In this document: piece by piece, positions 27,361-36,835 of the stretch | Layout: the number at the start of each line of letters is the position of its first letter | Numbering within the stretch: position 1 is the first letter of the stretch | Notes under the pieces: model-generated | What the model was told of the DNA's origin: nothing | What the model saw: the letters and a program-made list of their open reading frames with translations, nothing else | Databases searched by the model: none | Program-made: the position numbers and the translations under genes | Origin: JANOXC01 sp031418215 | Lineage (GTDB): Bacteria > Bacteroidota > Bacteroidia > AKYH767-A > OLB10 | Length of the DNA stretch: 57,368 nt | Assembly: GCA_031418215.1 (NCBI GenBank) | Contig: JANOXC010000021.1 | Span: 1-57,368, forward strand | Direction of reading: 5' to 3'

Positions 27361-28737
27361 ATGCAACGTACCGTTTTATTTATTTTATCTCTTCTATTTT
27401 TTACTTCTTTTACACATGCGCAAAACAATGACAGTGTTGTTATCAGAAATATCTACACTGAAGCGCTTTCGAATGGTAAAGCATATGGATGGCTTGATTT
27501 TTTGACGAACAATATCGGCGGCAGGCTTAGTGGTTCTGAAGAAGCAACAAAAGCAGTATTATTTGTTGAAGAAGAGCTTAATAAAATCAACCCCGATCGT
27601 GTTTTTAAACAAGAGGTTATTGTTCCACATTGGGTTCGGGGAGAAAAAGAATCAGCAGAGATTAAGATGACAAACAAGAAAACTGTTGCTGTTTCTATTT
27701 GTGCATTAGGCGGAAGTATTTCAACACCAAAGGAAGGAATTAAGGCAAAAGTGGTGGAGGTAAAAAATTTCGAAGAACTTGATATGCTGGGTACGGAAAA
27801 GATAAAGGGGAAAATTGTTTTTTTTAATCATCCGATGGACCCTGCAAATTACAGCACTTTTAAATCATATGGCGAAGCTGCTCGTTACCGCTGGAGTGGC
27901 GCATCAAAGGCGGCTAAATATGGGGCTGTTGGCGCTGTAATACGCTCGATGACATTATCTCTGGATGATTTTCCACATACGGGATCTATGGGGTATAACG
28001 ACTCTTTTCCAAAAGTGCCAACATGTGCAATCAGCACTATAGGAGCAGCGAAGCTGAGCGCTTCGATTAAAGAAGATCCGGCATTAATCTTTATATATAA
28101 ACAAAGTTGCCGTAAGCTTCCTGATGCAACATCTTACAATGTTATTGGTGAAATTAAGGGAAGTGAATACCCGGAAGAGATTATTGTGGTTGGCGGACAC
28201 CTTGATTCATGGGATACCGGAAATGGGGCGCATGATGATGGTGCCGGCGTTGTGCAAAGCATGGAAATACTAAATCTTTTTAGAAAACTTAACATCCAGC
28301 CTAAACGCACAATACGTTGTGTGGCATACATGAATGAAGAAAACGGAGGAAAGGGCGGAGAAAAATATGCTGAAATGGCAAAGCTAAACAAGGAAAATAA
28401 TATTGTAGCAATTGAAAGTGATGGCGGCGGCAGCACACCGGAAGGATTTTCATTTAATGGCGACTCACTTACTGTCGGTCGTATTATGCAATGGGAAAAA
28501 CTATTTAACCCTTTCGGGATGCATCAATGGATCAGAGGTTATGGAGGCGCCGATATCGATCATCTTAAGAGCCAGGGAACAATTTTAATAGGACTGATGG
28601 TTGATTCTCAACGATACTTTGATTATCATCATGCAGCAAGCGATACTTTTGACAAAGTAAATCGACGCGAGCTGGAGTTGGGAGCGGCATCAATGGCCTC
28701 CCTTATTTATTTGATTTCTGAATATGGTTTGAAATAG
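27361..28737 (+). CDS. M28-family metallopeptidase (carboxypeptidase Q-like)
   Basis: A 458-residue exported zinc aminopeptidase/carboxypeptidase. The signal peptide is cleaved near THA|Q. A PA-like insert (about 110-210) precedes the catalytic region with zinc ligands in VVGGHLDSWDTGNGAHDDGAG (His and the bridging Asp), the Glu pair in MNEENGG, the Asp in AIESDGG and the His in FDYHHAASDTFD. The layout fits plasma glutamate carboxypeptidase-like M28 enzymes, which release amino acids from peptides in the periplasm. The start at ATG 27361 is chosen because it begins the signal peptide. No T9SS signal and no evident operon partner. Confidence 0.88.
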   Translation: MQRTVLFILSLLFFTSFTHAQNNDSVVIRNIYTEALSNGKAYGWLDFLTNNIGGRLSGSEEATKAVLFVEEELNKINPDRVFKQEVIVPHWVRGEKESAEIKMTNKKTVAVSICALGGSISTPKEGIKAKVVEVKNFEELDMLGTEKIKGKIVFFNHPMDPANYSTFKSYGEAARYRWSGASKAAKYGAVGAVIRSMTLSLDDFPHTGSMGYNDSFPKVPTCAISTIGAAKLSASIKEDPALIFIYKQSCRKLPDATSYNVIGEIKGSEYPEEIIVVGGHLDSWDTGNGAHDDGAGVVQSMEILNLFRKLNIQPKRTIRCVAYMNEENGGKGGEKYAEMAKLNKENNIVAIESDGGGSTPEGFSFNGDSLTVGRIMQWEKLFNPFGMHQWIRGYGGADIDHLKSQGTILIGLMVDSQRYFDYHHAASDTFDKVNRRELELGAASMASLIYLISEYGLK

Positions 28738-28830
28738 AGAATTTGTTTACTACAACGATCAAGCTTTTCTAGTGCAATTTATTTTTGATTGCCTTATTAT
28801 TTCTAATAACAATAAAAGACTATAAGCATT

Positions 28831-29280
28831 TTACAGAAGGTGTTTTTCATCAAAGACAATGTGCAATTGTTGGAGTATATCTTTATACTCTTCAATGAAT
28901 GTAAGTTTTTGATGGTGATCTTCCTGATTCTGTACATAGGTTATTAGTCGGTCTTTCTCATGAATGGAATAGGTGAAAGCACCATAGCCCTCCTGCCACC
29001 CGGCGAAGCTTGGAAATAGTTTATTGGCTTTTATATAATCAGTGCTTGCAAGTTTAATGTCTTTAACTAAGGCGGCCAAGGCAACGGATGGGTGTAAATG
29101 TGTTATGATATGTATATGATCGGCAACGCCACCAATCTGGTAGAGATGACAGTTTTTGTTTTTTAGAATGCCACTTATGTATTTGAATAGCTCTTCGCGA
29201 TTATCAGAGGAAAGAGAAAGTGCTCTGTGCTTAGTGCTGAAGACAATTTGATAAAGGATTTGTGTGTATGTGCTCATCAT
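28831..29280 (-). CDS. IS200/IS605-like Y1 transposase, REP-associated
   Basis: A full-length 149-residue single-strand transposase. It has the HUH metal motif in GGVADHIHIITHLHP, the conserved WQEGYGAFTYS, and the catalytic Tyr in ITYVQNQEDHHQKLTF (near residue 128). The gene starts at ATG 29280, and its first codons lie inside a 128-bp sequence that is repeated downstream (29491-29617) together with REP-like hairpins. No tnpB accompanies it. In Bacteroidota such solitary genes next to palindromic repeats are thought to mobilise the repeats. Confidence 0.85.
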   Translation of the reverse strand: MMSTYTQILYQIVFSTKHRALSLSSDNREELFKYISGILKNKNCHLYQIGGVADHIHIITHLHPSVALAALVKDIKLASTDYIKANKLFPSFAGWQEGYGAFTYSIHEKDRLITYVQNQEDHHQKLTFIEEYKDILQQLHIVFDEKHLL

Positions 29281-29617
29281 GATGTTTTTTATTCAACTCT
29301 CTTCGGAGTTGGTGTTGTTTTAGGCATTGTGAATCCCCGGATTGCATCCGGCGTTATTGATGTTGAAGTCCTTCGGACTTAGGATCATTTTGGCTTTATG
29401 AATATGGACCAGGACATCGAATCTCATAATTATCAGATTTATTCTTAAAGGGATTAATATTAGTGGAAGGTTTTGCGAAGGTGATTTTATAGGATTTGTG
29501 TGTATGTACTCGTCATGAAATGATTTATTCAACTACATTTGGAGTTGGTGTAGTTTTAGGCATTGTGAACCCCCGGATTGCATGCGGGGTTATTGATGTT
29601 GAAGTCCTTCGGACTTA
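29254..29617. repeat. Duplicated REP-like hairpin unit (128 bp, two copies)
   Basis: Copy A is 29254-29381 and copy B is 29491-29617, in the same orientation. Each holds a 5-6 bp hairpin (CAACTC/GAGTTG in A), a GC-rich palindrome (CCGGAT-TGC-ATCCGG in A) and the hairpin AAGTCC-TTC-GGACTT. Copy A covers the 5' end of the transposase gene; copy B repeats these codons in mutated form. The DNA between the copies (29382-29490) shows no pattern I recognise. Confidence 0.75.
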
Positions 29618-29647
29618 AAACCAATTTTTGCCGGCAAAAATTGGTTT
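29618..29647. repeat. Perfect 30-bp palindrome
   Basis: The sequence from 29618 to 29647 equals its own reverse complement, centred on GCCGGC with arms AAACCAATTTTT/AAAAATTGGTTT. It directly follows REP copy B. It may act as a bidirectional terminator, a hairpin substrate of the neighbouring Y1 transposase, or a protein-binding site. Confidence 0.6.
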
Positions 29648-29979
29648 CTACATAACGAAAATTACAACTATCATTCAAATTCCTGGAGGGATTTAACATT
29701 AATAGAACAGACGGGGGGCAAATATTACAACCGCGAAGTGGTTGAATGGATATATGCTCCGTATTAGAATTGCTTGGATGAAGATTATTGATGATATTAA
29801 AATGACTTTTTTAAAAAAATTTATGACGACAAATGAAGAAAAACATTCAATCAAAAACAATACTCAAAACCCACTAGTAAGTTCTTTCTAATATATATAT
29901 AAACCGAAAAACTGTTTTTTAAATCAACATTACAGAACACTTTTTAAAACATCAAAGCATATCAGCAATTTAAAAGATA
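29648..29979. other. AT-rich intergenic region
   Basis: No open frame of note. The sequence includes poly-T and poly-A tracts and a TATATATA stretch near 29890, upstream of nothing on the plus strand and downstream of the omega-amidase gene on the minus strand. No clear terminator hairpin seen. Confidence 0.4.
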
Positions 29980-30792
29980 CTAACGACACGTAAAAGAATC
30001 TGCATCCATCAATACAGGAAATGATTTTCTATGTTTTTCCAATGATACAGCATCAAGTACTATATTTTCAACAACAGCGCGTGAAGTGGAGGATTTGTTA
30101 ATTTTCGTTCCAAGATAATTTAGCACTGCAGAATCTCCGCTGTATGCTATTCCATTACCATCTTTTCCAACCCTGTTAACACCTACAACGTAACATTGAT
30201 TTTCAATAGCGCGGGCAATTAATAATTGTTTCCAGGCAAAGCTTCTTGCCTTAGGCCAATTGGCCACATAAAGTAATACATCATATTCAGGAGAATAGTT
30301 TTTCCCATCAACTTTTTTTAATCGATTACGAGACCAAACAGGGAAACGCAGGTCGTAACAAACCTGTGGGCAGATGGTCCATCCTTTATGTTCAATCAAC
30401 ACGCTTTCATTCCCCTGTGTAAACACCTTGTGCTCATTGTTCATCCTGAACAAGTGACGTTTATTGTATGTGGTATACGACATGTCAGGCGCCATCCATA
30501 CAAACTGATTATATATATTCTTTTTTTCCTTCATCATCATGCTGCCACAAACCGCTACATTTTTCTCGCTAGCCACTTCTGCCATCCATGACATTGCCGT
30601 TCCTCCAACTGTTTCAGCAAGATGCGTTGCTTTCATTGTAAAACCCGTAGTGAACATTTCCGGCAATACTATCACATCGGTGCTTCCCCTTTTTATTTTT
30701 TTAATAAGACTTGTAAAATGAGCCAGATTAGCTGCCGGATCTTCCCAAGCAAGGGGCTGTTGCAGGATAGTGAATCGGAGATTTTTTGGCAT
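29980..30792 (-). CDS. Omega-amidase (Nit2/YafV-type carbon-nitrogen hydrolase)
   Basis: A 270-residue cytoplasmic nitrilase-superfamily amidase. The catalytic triad is visible: Glu in VIVLPEMFTTGF, Lys in YNKRHLF and Cys in PQVCYDLRFPVW. The length and the RHLF and YDLRFP motifs match omega-amidases, which hydrolyse alpha-ketoglutaramate or alpha-ketosuccinamate. It lies 70 nt downstream of a methionine/glutamine aminotransferase on the same strand, the enzyme that makes such keto-amides during methionine salvage, so the two form a likely operon and pathway. Confidence 0.9.
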   Translation of the reverse strand: MPKNLRFTILQQPLAWEDPAANLAHFTSLIKKIKRGSTDVIVLPEMFTTGFTMKATHLAETVGGTAMSWMAEVASEKNVAVCGSMMMKEKKNIYNQFVWMAPDMSYTTYNKRHLFRMNNEHKVFTQGNESVLIEHKGWTICPQVCYDLRFPVWSRNRLKKVDGKNYSPEYDVLLYVANWPKARSFAWKQLLIARAIENQCYVVGVNRVGKDGNGIAYSGDSAVLNYLGTKINKSSTSRAVVENIVLDAVSLEKHRKSFPVLMDADSFTCR

Positions 30793-30862
30793 AGTATAAA
30801 TTATTAGTTAGTATTTATTTACAGCTTCGCACCCCTTAAAAACTATATATATAACGTAATTT

Positions 30863-32020
30863 TCAGATGCTGCAAAGTCTTTCGGCAGCCTTTTCCAAAG
30901 TAGTATTGTCTTTTGCAAAACAGAATCGCAACAATTTATTATCAACGGGAACATTGTAGAACACGGAAACAGGGATTGAGGCTACTCCGTTTTCTTTGGT
31001 TAATTTAATTGCGTAATCGGTGTCTTTCAAACTGCTTAAAGCGGAATAGTCGAGCAATTGAAAATAAGAACCTACGCAAGGCAATGGCTTAAACCTTGAT
31101 TTCTTAATCAGGCTGAGAAAACAATCTCTTTTTTGCTGATAGAATACATCGATACCGGCATAGTTTTTTTTATCTTTCATAAACGCGGCAAGTGCATGTT
31201 GAAGAGGCGTGTTAACAGAAAACACCAGGAACTGATGAACCTTCCTGAACTCTGCCATTAGTTCTTGCGGCGCCAGACAATAACCCATCTTCCATCCTGT
31301 TGCATGAAATGTTTTCCCGAAACTATAGATGATAAAACTACGCTCTGCCAATCGCGGATAACGGGAAACACTTTGATGTTCATAGCCGTCGAAGATAATG
31401 TGTTCATAAACCTCATCACTTAAAATCACAATATCATTTGACTGTGTAATTTTTTCCAGCTGCAGCATATCTTTTGCGGTGAGGATAGTGCCGGTAGGAT
31501 TGTGTGGTGTGTTAATAATAATCATCCGCGTGCGCTGATTGATGAGCTTCTTAACCTCATTCCAGTTAATCCTGTAATCAGGAGGATTTAAGTGAACATG
31601 CACAGCAATTCCGCCACATAATTCTATAGCAGGGACATAACAATCATAGGCAGGCTCAAAAACAATTACCTCATCACCTTCACCAACTACAGCAGCAATG
31701 GCCGTATAAATTGCCTGTGTTCCGCCGGCAGTAATGGTAATTTCTTTTTCGGGATTATATATAGCCGAGAAGCGAGACTCCATTTTCTCTGCAATGACTT
31801 CTCGCAAGCTCATTATCCCCTGCATCGGAGCATATTGATTATGCCCTTCTTTCATTGCCTGATGATAAAGGTTGATCAGTTCGGGGGAGACTTCAAAATT
31901 TGGAAAGCCTTGACTAAGATTTATAGCGCCCGTTTCATTAGCCAATCCTGACATAATAGAAAAAATGGTGGTCCCTGCTTTTGGCAGTTTACTTTTTATT
32001 ACACCCCTGTAGTTTGGCAT
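30863..32020 (-). CDS. PLP-dependent methionine aminotransferase (YbdL-like)
   Basis: A 385-residue fold-type I aminotransferase of class I/II. The N-terminus has INLSQGFPNFEVSPELI; the active-site region has NTPHNPTGTIL, the PLP ring Asp/Tyr in ILSDEVYEHIIFD and the Schiff-base Lys in SFGKTFHATGWKMGY. The SQGFPNF and NQYAPMQG motifs are typical of the YbdL/KAT family, which transaminates methionine and glutamine. It is followed by an omega-amidase gene, supporting glutamine-dependent transamination of 4-methylthio-2-oxobutyrate in methionine salvage. Confidence 0.88.
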   Translation of the reverse strand: MPNYRGVIKSKLPKAGTTIFSIMSGLANETGAINLSQGFPNFEVSPELINLYHQAMKEGHNQYAPMQGIMSLREVIAEKMESRFSAIYNPEKEITITAGGTQAIYTAIAAVVGEGDEVIVFEPAYDCYVPAIELCGGIAVHVHLNPPDYRINWNEVKKLINQRTRMIIINTPHNPTGTILTAKDMLQLEKITQSNDIVILSDEVYEHIIFDGYEHQSVSRYPRLAERSFIIYSFGKTFHATGWKMGYCLAPQELMAEFRKVHQFLVFSVNTPLQHALAAFMKDKKNYAGIDVFYQQKRDCFLSLIKKSRFKPLPCVGSYFQLLDYSALSSLKDTDYAIKLTKENGVASIPVSVFYNVPVDNKLLRFCFAKDNTTLEKAAERLCSI

Positions 32021-32133
32021 AGCTTAAAGCAGATGATTAGCTAATATTGAATATAGGGAATCAAAGATAAGTCAGCAATACAAAAGGAAACAAAAACAGC
32101 TGCTTAATTCGCAACAATTTGTGTAGGTAACAA

Positions 32134-33057
32134 TTATACAAGTGTAATATCAAACTGCACAAGGTCAACAAACTCTTGCACGCGTTTATCAAGCTCATTG
32201 TCATTTAATGACACAATGCGCTCGAGGCCAAACTTCTCTACGCAAAAAGAGGCCATGGCAGAACCGTAAATAACAGCACGTTTCATGCTGCCAAATGATA
32301 CATCATTAACACTGTATAGATAACCGATAAAGCCACCTGCAAAAGTGTCGCCAGCACCGGTTGGATCAAAAACTTCTTCTAAAGGCAAGGCCGGTGCAAA
32401 AAACACATTGTTTTCATGAAACAAAAGTGCACCATGCTCGCCTTTCTTGATGATAAGGTATTTAGGACCCATGGTTAATATTTTCCTTGCTGCTTTTACC
32501 AAAGAATATTCTCCTGTTAGTTGTCGTGCTTCAGCATCGTTGACAGTAAGTACGTCAACCAACCTGATTGTTTTTAATAAATCATCCATTGCAATTTCCA
32601 TCCAGAAATTCATGGTGTCCATCACAATTAGTTTCGGGCGCTTTCTTAAATTTTTGATCACCTTCATTTGAATAGAAGGCATCAGGTTTCCAACCATCAG
32701 AAATTCACAATCCTGATAACTTTCAGGAATTACAGGATCAAAAGTGCTTAGTACATTGAGCTCTGTAGCTAACGTATCGCGCGTATTCATATCGGTATGA
32801 TACCTGCCCGACCAGAAGAAAGTTTTTTCGCCTTTTTTGATTTGCAGCCCGTCGGTATTGATTCCGCGATTATTTAACATGGTAACTGTTTCCATCGGGA
32901 AGTCATCACCCACCACCGAAACAAGATTGATTTTATCAGTAAAGTAAGAAGCAGATGTGCCAATATAGGTTGCCGCACCACCAACTATTTTATCTGTTTT
33001 TCCAAAAGGTGTTTCAATTGCATCAAATGCCACAGTTCCAATAACTAATAAACTCAT
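32134..33057 (-). CDS. PfkB-family carbohydrate/nucleoside kinase
   Basis: A 307-residue ribokinase-like kinase. It has the N-terminal substrate loop VGGAATYIGTSASYF (the GG switch), and the C-terminal PfkB signature DPTGAGDTFAGGFIGYL with the catalytic Asp and anion hole. The ATP lid VLTVNDAEARQLTGEYS is also present. The phosphoryl acceptor cannot be deduced. It stands 113 nt upstream of the aminotransferase gene on the same strand and may be co-transcribed, but no pathway link is evident. Confidence 0.85.
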   Translation of the reverse strand: MSLLVIGTVAFDAIETPFGKTDKIVGGAATYIGTSASYFTDKINLVSVVGDDFPMETVTMLNNRGINTDGLQIKKGEKTFFWSGRYHTDMNTRDTLATELNVLSTFDPVIPESYQDCEFLMVGNLMPSIQMKVIKNLRKRPKLIVMDTMNFWMEIAMDDLLKTIRLVDVLTVNDAEARQLTGEYSLVKAARKILTMGPKYLIIKKGEHGALLFHENNVFFAPALPLEEVFDPTGAGDTFAGGFIGYLYSVNDVSFGSMKRAVIYGSAMASFCVEKFGLERIVSLNDNELDKRVQEFVDLVQFDITLV

Positions 33058-33363
33058 CTTTTTGTTTTTTAAATTGAAGGATTAAAATGAAAACAACAAT
33101 TTTACACTAATTGCAATTGTTACTTCCTCGCGGTAAAAGTAGGAACTTCGTTGTATATATAAAATGATTATTTGTATTGCTGCTGAGAATTCAATCACAT
33201 TTTTTTACCTGTTTTTTAACAAGTATTCGTGCCCTAATTAGTGGAAAAACCACATAAAAAAGCAGGCAAATCCCGATAAAGCTTCAAGAAATAGGCACCG
33301 AAAAAAAATTACCCCTGTCGAGGTATCTATAGGCAGCACCGACAGGGGTAAATTACTAATGAA
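33058..33363. other. Intergenic region with a terminator
   Basis: It holds the upstream region of the PfkB kinase (left side, read leftward) and the terminator of the Kelch-type T9SS gene at 33301-33351. Nothing else recognisable. Confidence 0.5.
33301..33351 (-). terminator. Rho-independent terminator of the Kelch/T9SS gene
   Basis: TTACCCCTGTCG (33309-33320) and CGACAGGGGTAA (33340-33351) form a perfect 12-bp stem with a 19-nt loop. On the minus strand it is followed by eight T residues (33301-33308). It lies 12 nt beyond the stop of the minus-strand gene at 33364. Confidence 0.88.
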
Positions 33364-35631
33364 TTAATACTTTATCAATTTCTGAGAAGCACTTTTCCCA
33401 TCAACGAATATTCTACAGAAATACACACCGTTTGCAGAATTGGAGGCGTCCCATACCAGCTTCTGATTACCCTCTTGCATTTGCTCATCAGTAAGCACTA
33501 GTATCTCGTTGCCCAACACATCAACAATTGTTGCTTTTACCTTGGCTGCTTTGTCGAGGCTGAATTCAATATTTGCTAAATCTGAAAAAGGACTTGGGTA
33601 AGAAGTAAGATTAATGTTTGCTGTATTGTTTTCATCAACGCCAATTACGAGGGTGAAAGGCCCCATGTTAAGCCATTCGTTGGTCCCCAAAGACCCTAAA
33701 GGACTTGCACCACCAATAGCCACCATATATAAACTGTCGTTGTCGACAACAGGGACGAAATTGCATAGGTTGTTAGCTGGTGTTGGTTTTGGAGGTCCTA
33801 CTTTCCATTGGTTAGAATTGACATCAAAAGCAAAAGTATAGTCAAGGGCTTGTGTGCCGTTACCTGTTGGATCGCCACCGGTAAATAATACTAACCCCGA
33901 GTTGGGGTCTAACGAAACCCCACTAGCGGGACGAGTAAGTGTACCTCCGGGATAATCCGGACCGGTTGTCCAGGAAATAATATATGGATTGGCCTGATCA
34001 ATAGTACCGATATAAGTTGTTTTTTGCGCCAGCCCTGTTGTTTGTCTGTAACCGCCGGTCACAACAATTTTATTTCCAACAATACCCCCACGCCATCCAT
34101 CAGCAGCAACAGGCAAAGCCGTTCCCGGAATCCAAAGGATACCGGAAGGGCTAAAAATCTGAACACTGCTACGATCTACCGAACCACTATAGCCGCCCAT
34201 GTAATAAATCAAAGAATCATTGTAAACACCTATTGCGTAATCCCCAACAGGAGATGGCATATTGAAACCGGGTGACCAAGTATTTGTCTGCGGATTGTAA
34301 ATCTGGTTGTTGTTAGCTGGTGTAAAATTGGGGTTGTACCCACCAGCGACATAAATTTTGTTTTTCACCACTGCTGCACTGGCAGTAATAACACCTTTAA
34401 TCATTGCATGAACGGTATTAGCAGGAGCCCACATATTAGAAACAGGCATAAAGCCATCTGCAAGACTAGAAATCAGATTGTTGCTATAGCCACCGAAAAG
34501 AAACAAATCAGAGGCGGTATTATTATTATTTGCTGCAGAAGCACCTAGATAATTTGCTACAGGCAACAGTGTTTTTGAAGACCAGCCATAATTGGTAAAT
34601 GTTTCCATTATGATAATGGAAGTACTTAATGTGTCATCTGCCAAAAAGGTGTCGCCGATTAAATTGGTTTGAATTGACACGCCAATTGTTCCGGGCGTTA
34701 AAACGGTCCAAGGGTCAAAAGTAACCTGCATGGTAGCGCCGGCATTAAGGTTGGTTATATTTTTTGTTGAGGTATACCCATTCGTTGAAGTCATTGTAAC
34801 AGGAAAAGAAATAATAGAATCACCATCATTCAAAAAAGTTGCTTGGGGAGAAAAAGTACCAAGTGCTGCGAATTTTGGGATGTCAATGCTTTTAGAAGCG
34901 GCATCAGGCGGTTTAGTACCGATGGCAATCCTGTCTAAATATACCCCATCTCCAAAAGTATTGGTATTTTGAAAAGCGACATATATATTTTGTCCTGCAA
35001 ATGCGGCTAAGGAATAGGAATAATATACATAAGCAATATCGGTTGGCGGATAATTTACTCCTTCAGAAAGCACATCAATCACATTGGTAAAGCTGCTCAG
35101 CGCAGAGTCTGTTGTGGAAACCAATATTTGAGTCACATCAGGCGGGAAAAGCGGGTCAATAATACCCATCCAGAATGAAAGGGAGTCTGCTGGCGCAACC
35201 GTAAACTGAGGCATAATGAGCCAATCTTCAGCGTTAACGCCGGTATTACTGTAATGAATCAATGCACTGTTAGCCCCGGTGTATGGAAATATTGGAGATT
35301 GTGCCCAGGCATAAGCAGGGTCCAGCACATCGATAACTTGCCAGTTTGCCGGAGGAAAAGTGCCTTCAAAGTCTTCGCGATAATATCCTGAGTAAACCAA
35401 AGGAGAAATAGCCCCCCCTGTTATTTTAGTAGGCTGTTGATTGGCACCCGGCAAAACTGTTTCTCTGGCACTATTGATTCCGGAATTGTTTCGGCCATGA
35501 GGCCCCTTTGTTTTCGTTTCCTGATTGGTTAAATTACTGGCCGAAGAGCCAGTCATAAATCTGTTCTGAGCATTGTTTTTAACTGTAAAGAAGAACAGAA
35601 AAATAATAATTAGCAGTAGTGGTTTTTTCAT
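33364..35631 (-). CDS. Kelch-repeat, choice-of-anchor secreted protein with T9SS type A sorting domain
   Basis: A 755-residue exported protein. The signal peptide runs from MKKPLLLIIIFLFFF to NNAQ. A jelly-roll domain of the cleaved-adhesin/choice-of-anchor J type (about 80-245: YREDFEGTFPPANWQVID, DWLIMPQFTV) is followed by a CARDB-like strand-rich part, then Kelch repeats (about 350-650: NKIYVAGGYNPNFTPANNNQIYNPQTNTW, IVGNKIVVTGGY) and a C-terminal T9SS type A domain (LTSYPSPFSDLANIEFSL...NGVYFCRIFVDGKSAS). Two upstream in-frame ATGs (35649, 35670) would add residues before the hydrophobic core; the start at 35631 gives the standard signal peptide. Role: probable surface adhesion; no enzyme motif. 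Confidence 0.85.
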   Translation of the reverse strand: MKKPLLLIIIFLFFFTVKNNAQNRFMTGSSASNLTNQETKTKGPHGRNNSGINSARETVLPGANQQPTKITGGAISPLVYSGYYREDFEGTFPPANWQVIDVLDPAYAWAQSPIFPYTGANSALIHYSNTGVNAEDWLIMPQFTVAPADSLSFWMGIIDPLFPPDVTQILVSTTDSALSSFTNVIDVLSEGVNYPPTDIAYVYYSYSLAAFAGQNIYVAFQNTNTFGDGVYLDRIAIGTKPPDAASKSIDIPKFAALGTFSPQATFLNDGDSIISFPVTMTSTNGYTSTKNITNLNAGATMQVTFDPWTVLTPGTIGVSIQTNLIGDTFLADDTLSTSIIIMETFTNYGWSSKTLLPVANYLGASAANNNNTASDLFLFGGYSNNLISSLADGFMPVSNMWAPANTVHAMIKGVITASAAVVKNKIYVAGGYNPNFTPANNNQIYNPQTNTWSPGFNMPSPVGDYAIGVYNDSLIYYMGGYSGSVDRSSVQIFSPSGILWIPGTALPVAADGWRGGIVGNKIVVTGGYRQTTGLAQKTTYIGTIDQANPYIISWTTGPDYPGGTLTRPASGVSLDPNSGLVLFTGGDPTGNGTQALDYTFAFDVNSNQWKVGPPKPTPANNLCNFVPVVDNDSLYMVAIGGASPLGSLGTNEWLNMGPFTLVIGVDENNTANINLTSYPSPFSDLANIEFSLDKAAKVKATIVDVLGNEILVLTDEQMQEGNQKLVWDASNSANGVYFCRIFVDGKSASQKLIKY

Positions 35632-35911
35632 ATTGATTTTGATTGACATTTTATATATATAGACTGACACCGCCGCGTGGTTTAGCGGAATACTATGTAA
35701 ACTTATAAATAATTTTGGAAAAAAAGGATATTAGGCTGGGAAATCGGTATTCTACCCCCTTTTCGAATGCATCTTGTGACGCACCCTTTAATTTTAGAGG
35801 AAGGTCCGGGCTTAAAGATTAGAATCGAGCTGAATTTTCGCAAAATAAACTATTTCCTCTGAAATTATTTGGTACAGATTCGCCATTAAAATCTAAAAGG
35901 ATAACAAATAG

Positions 35912-36778
35912 TTATTTCTTACCGCCTTTTATTGCCGTAGTCAGATCTTCAAAATTATCATCGCTGAGGCGCATCCCCATTGTTTGATAGGCGAAATAAA
36001 CCACCTCACCATTAGAAGGATCAATAACAAACATGCTTTTGTTAAGAGTGTAGCAGGGTTGAAAATAATAATAATCCTTGCTCTTTTCTTTTATCGCCTT
36101 TGCTATTTTTTCTCTTGAACAAAACTCAAACTTATAAGGATATACTTTGGAGACATCCGATTCTTTTATTTTAGTTCCAGCTGATTCAGAAGAGATCAAC
36201 AAAGTACGATCTTTAATTTTTGAAGATTTTTGATTGTAATAATCGCGAAGCTGATTCACCATTTTTAATGAGTTGCCATCAATATTATTTTTTTCGACAA
36301 CTTCAAGACCTTGTACCATTGACTCAATAATATTTCGGATTCTAAAAGCGCAATCACTGGTATTTTTTTCATCAATCCAAAAGCTTCGTGGACTATAAGC
36401 AATCATATCACCATAATTATACTTGTCAAGTTTCTTTTTACCACCATTGAATAAAGCAATATAATGATAGTTTTGATTTGGGGAGTCGCCAGAAATTATC
36501 ACAGAAGCAAGAAAGGATACTGAGGGATCGGCAATTCTTTTTTCCATTTCTTCCGGGGCAACCATTTCGTAAGGGGTGATTTTCCAGTTATTTTTCATGG
36601 CGTCTTCCAATGCCATGTCATATTCACTGTTTCCTGATCTTACAACCAGTGTCTTTGATGCTTTTAATTTTAAAAACTCTTCGCTTTTATATCCAACTGC
36701 TGATAATTGCGCCTGCATTTTTGCAAAGCTGAAAGTCAATAACAGTAATAGGAAAATTCTTTTTTTAATAACGCTCAT
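35912..36778 (-). CDS. Exported protein of unknown function
   Basis: I do not recognise this 288-residue protein. It has a signal peptide (cleaved near MQAQ) and no membrane helix after it, so it is periplasmic or secreted. Strand-helix patterns (KASKTLVVRSGNSEYDMALEDAMKNNWKITPYEMV) resemble solute- or nucleotide-binding alpha/beta domains, and YKFEFCSREKIAKAIKEKSKDYYYFQP is a second such unit. No T9SS signal. It is transcribed divergently from the HtrA-like protease 57 nt away, and the two may be co-regulated. Confidence 0.75.
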   Translation of the reverse strand: MSVIKKRIFLLLLLTFSFAKMQAQLSAVGYKSEEFLKLKASKTLVVRSGNSEYDMALEDAMKNNWKITPYEMVAPEEMEKRIADPSVSFLASVIISGDSPNQNYHYIALFNGGKKKLDKYNYGDMIAYSPRSFWIDEKNTSDCAFRIRNIIESMVQGLEVVEKNNIDGNSLKMVNQLRDYYNQKSSKIKDRTLLISSESAGTKIKESDVSKVYPYKFEFCSREKIAKAIKEKSKDYYYFQPCYTLNKSMFVIDPSNGEVVYFAYQTMGMRLSDDNFEDLTTAIKGGKK

Positions 36779-36835
36779 ATGAATAATTTTTTAGTGAGAT
36801 TTGTAACGCTTGGCCGGTCAAATATATAAAAATAG

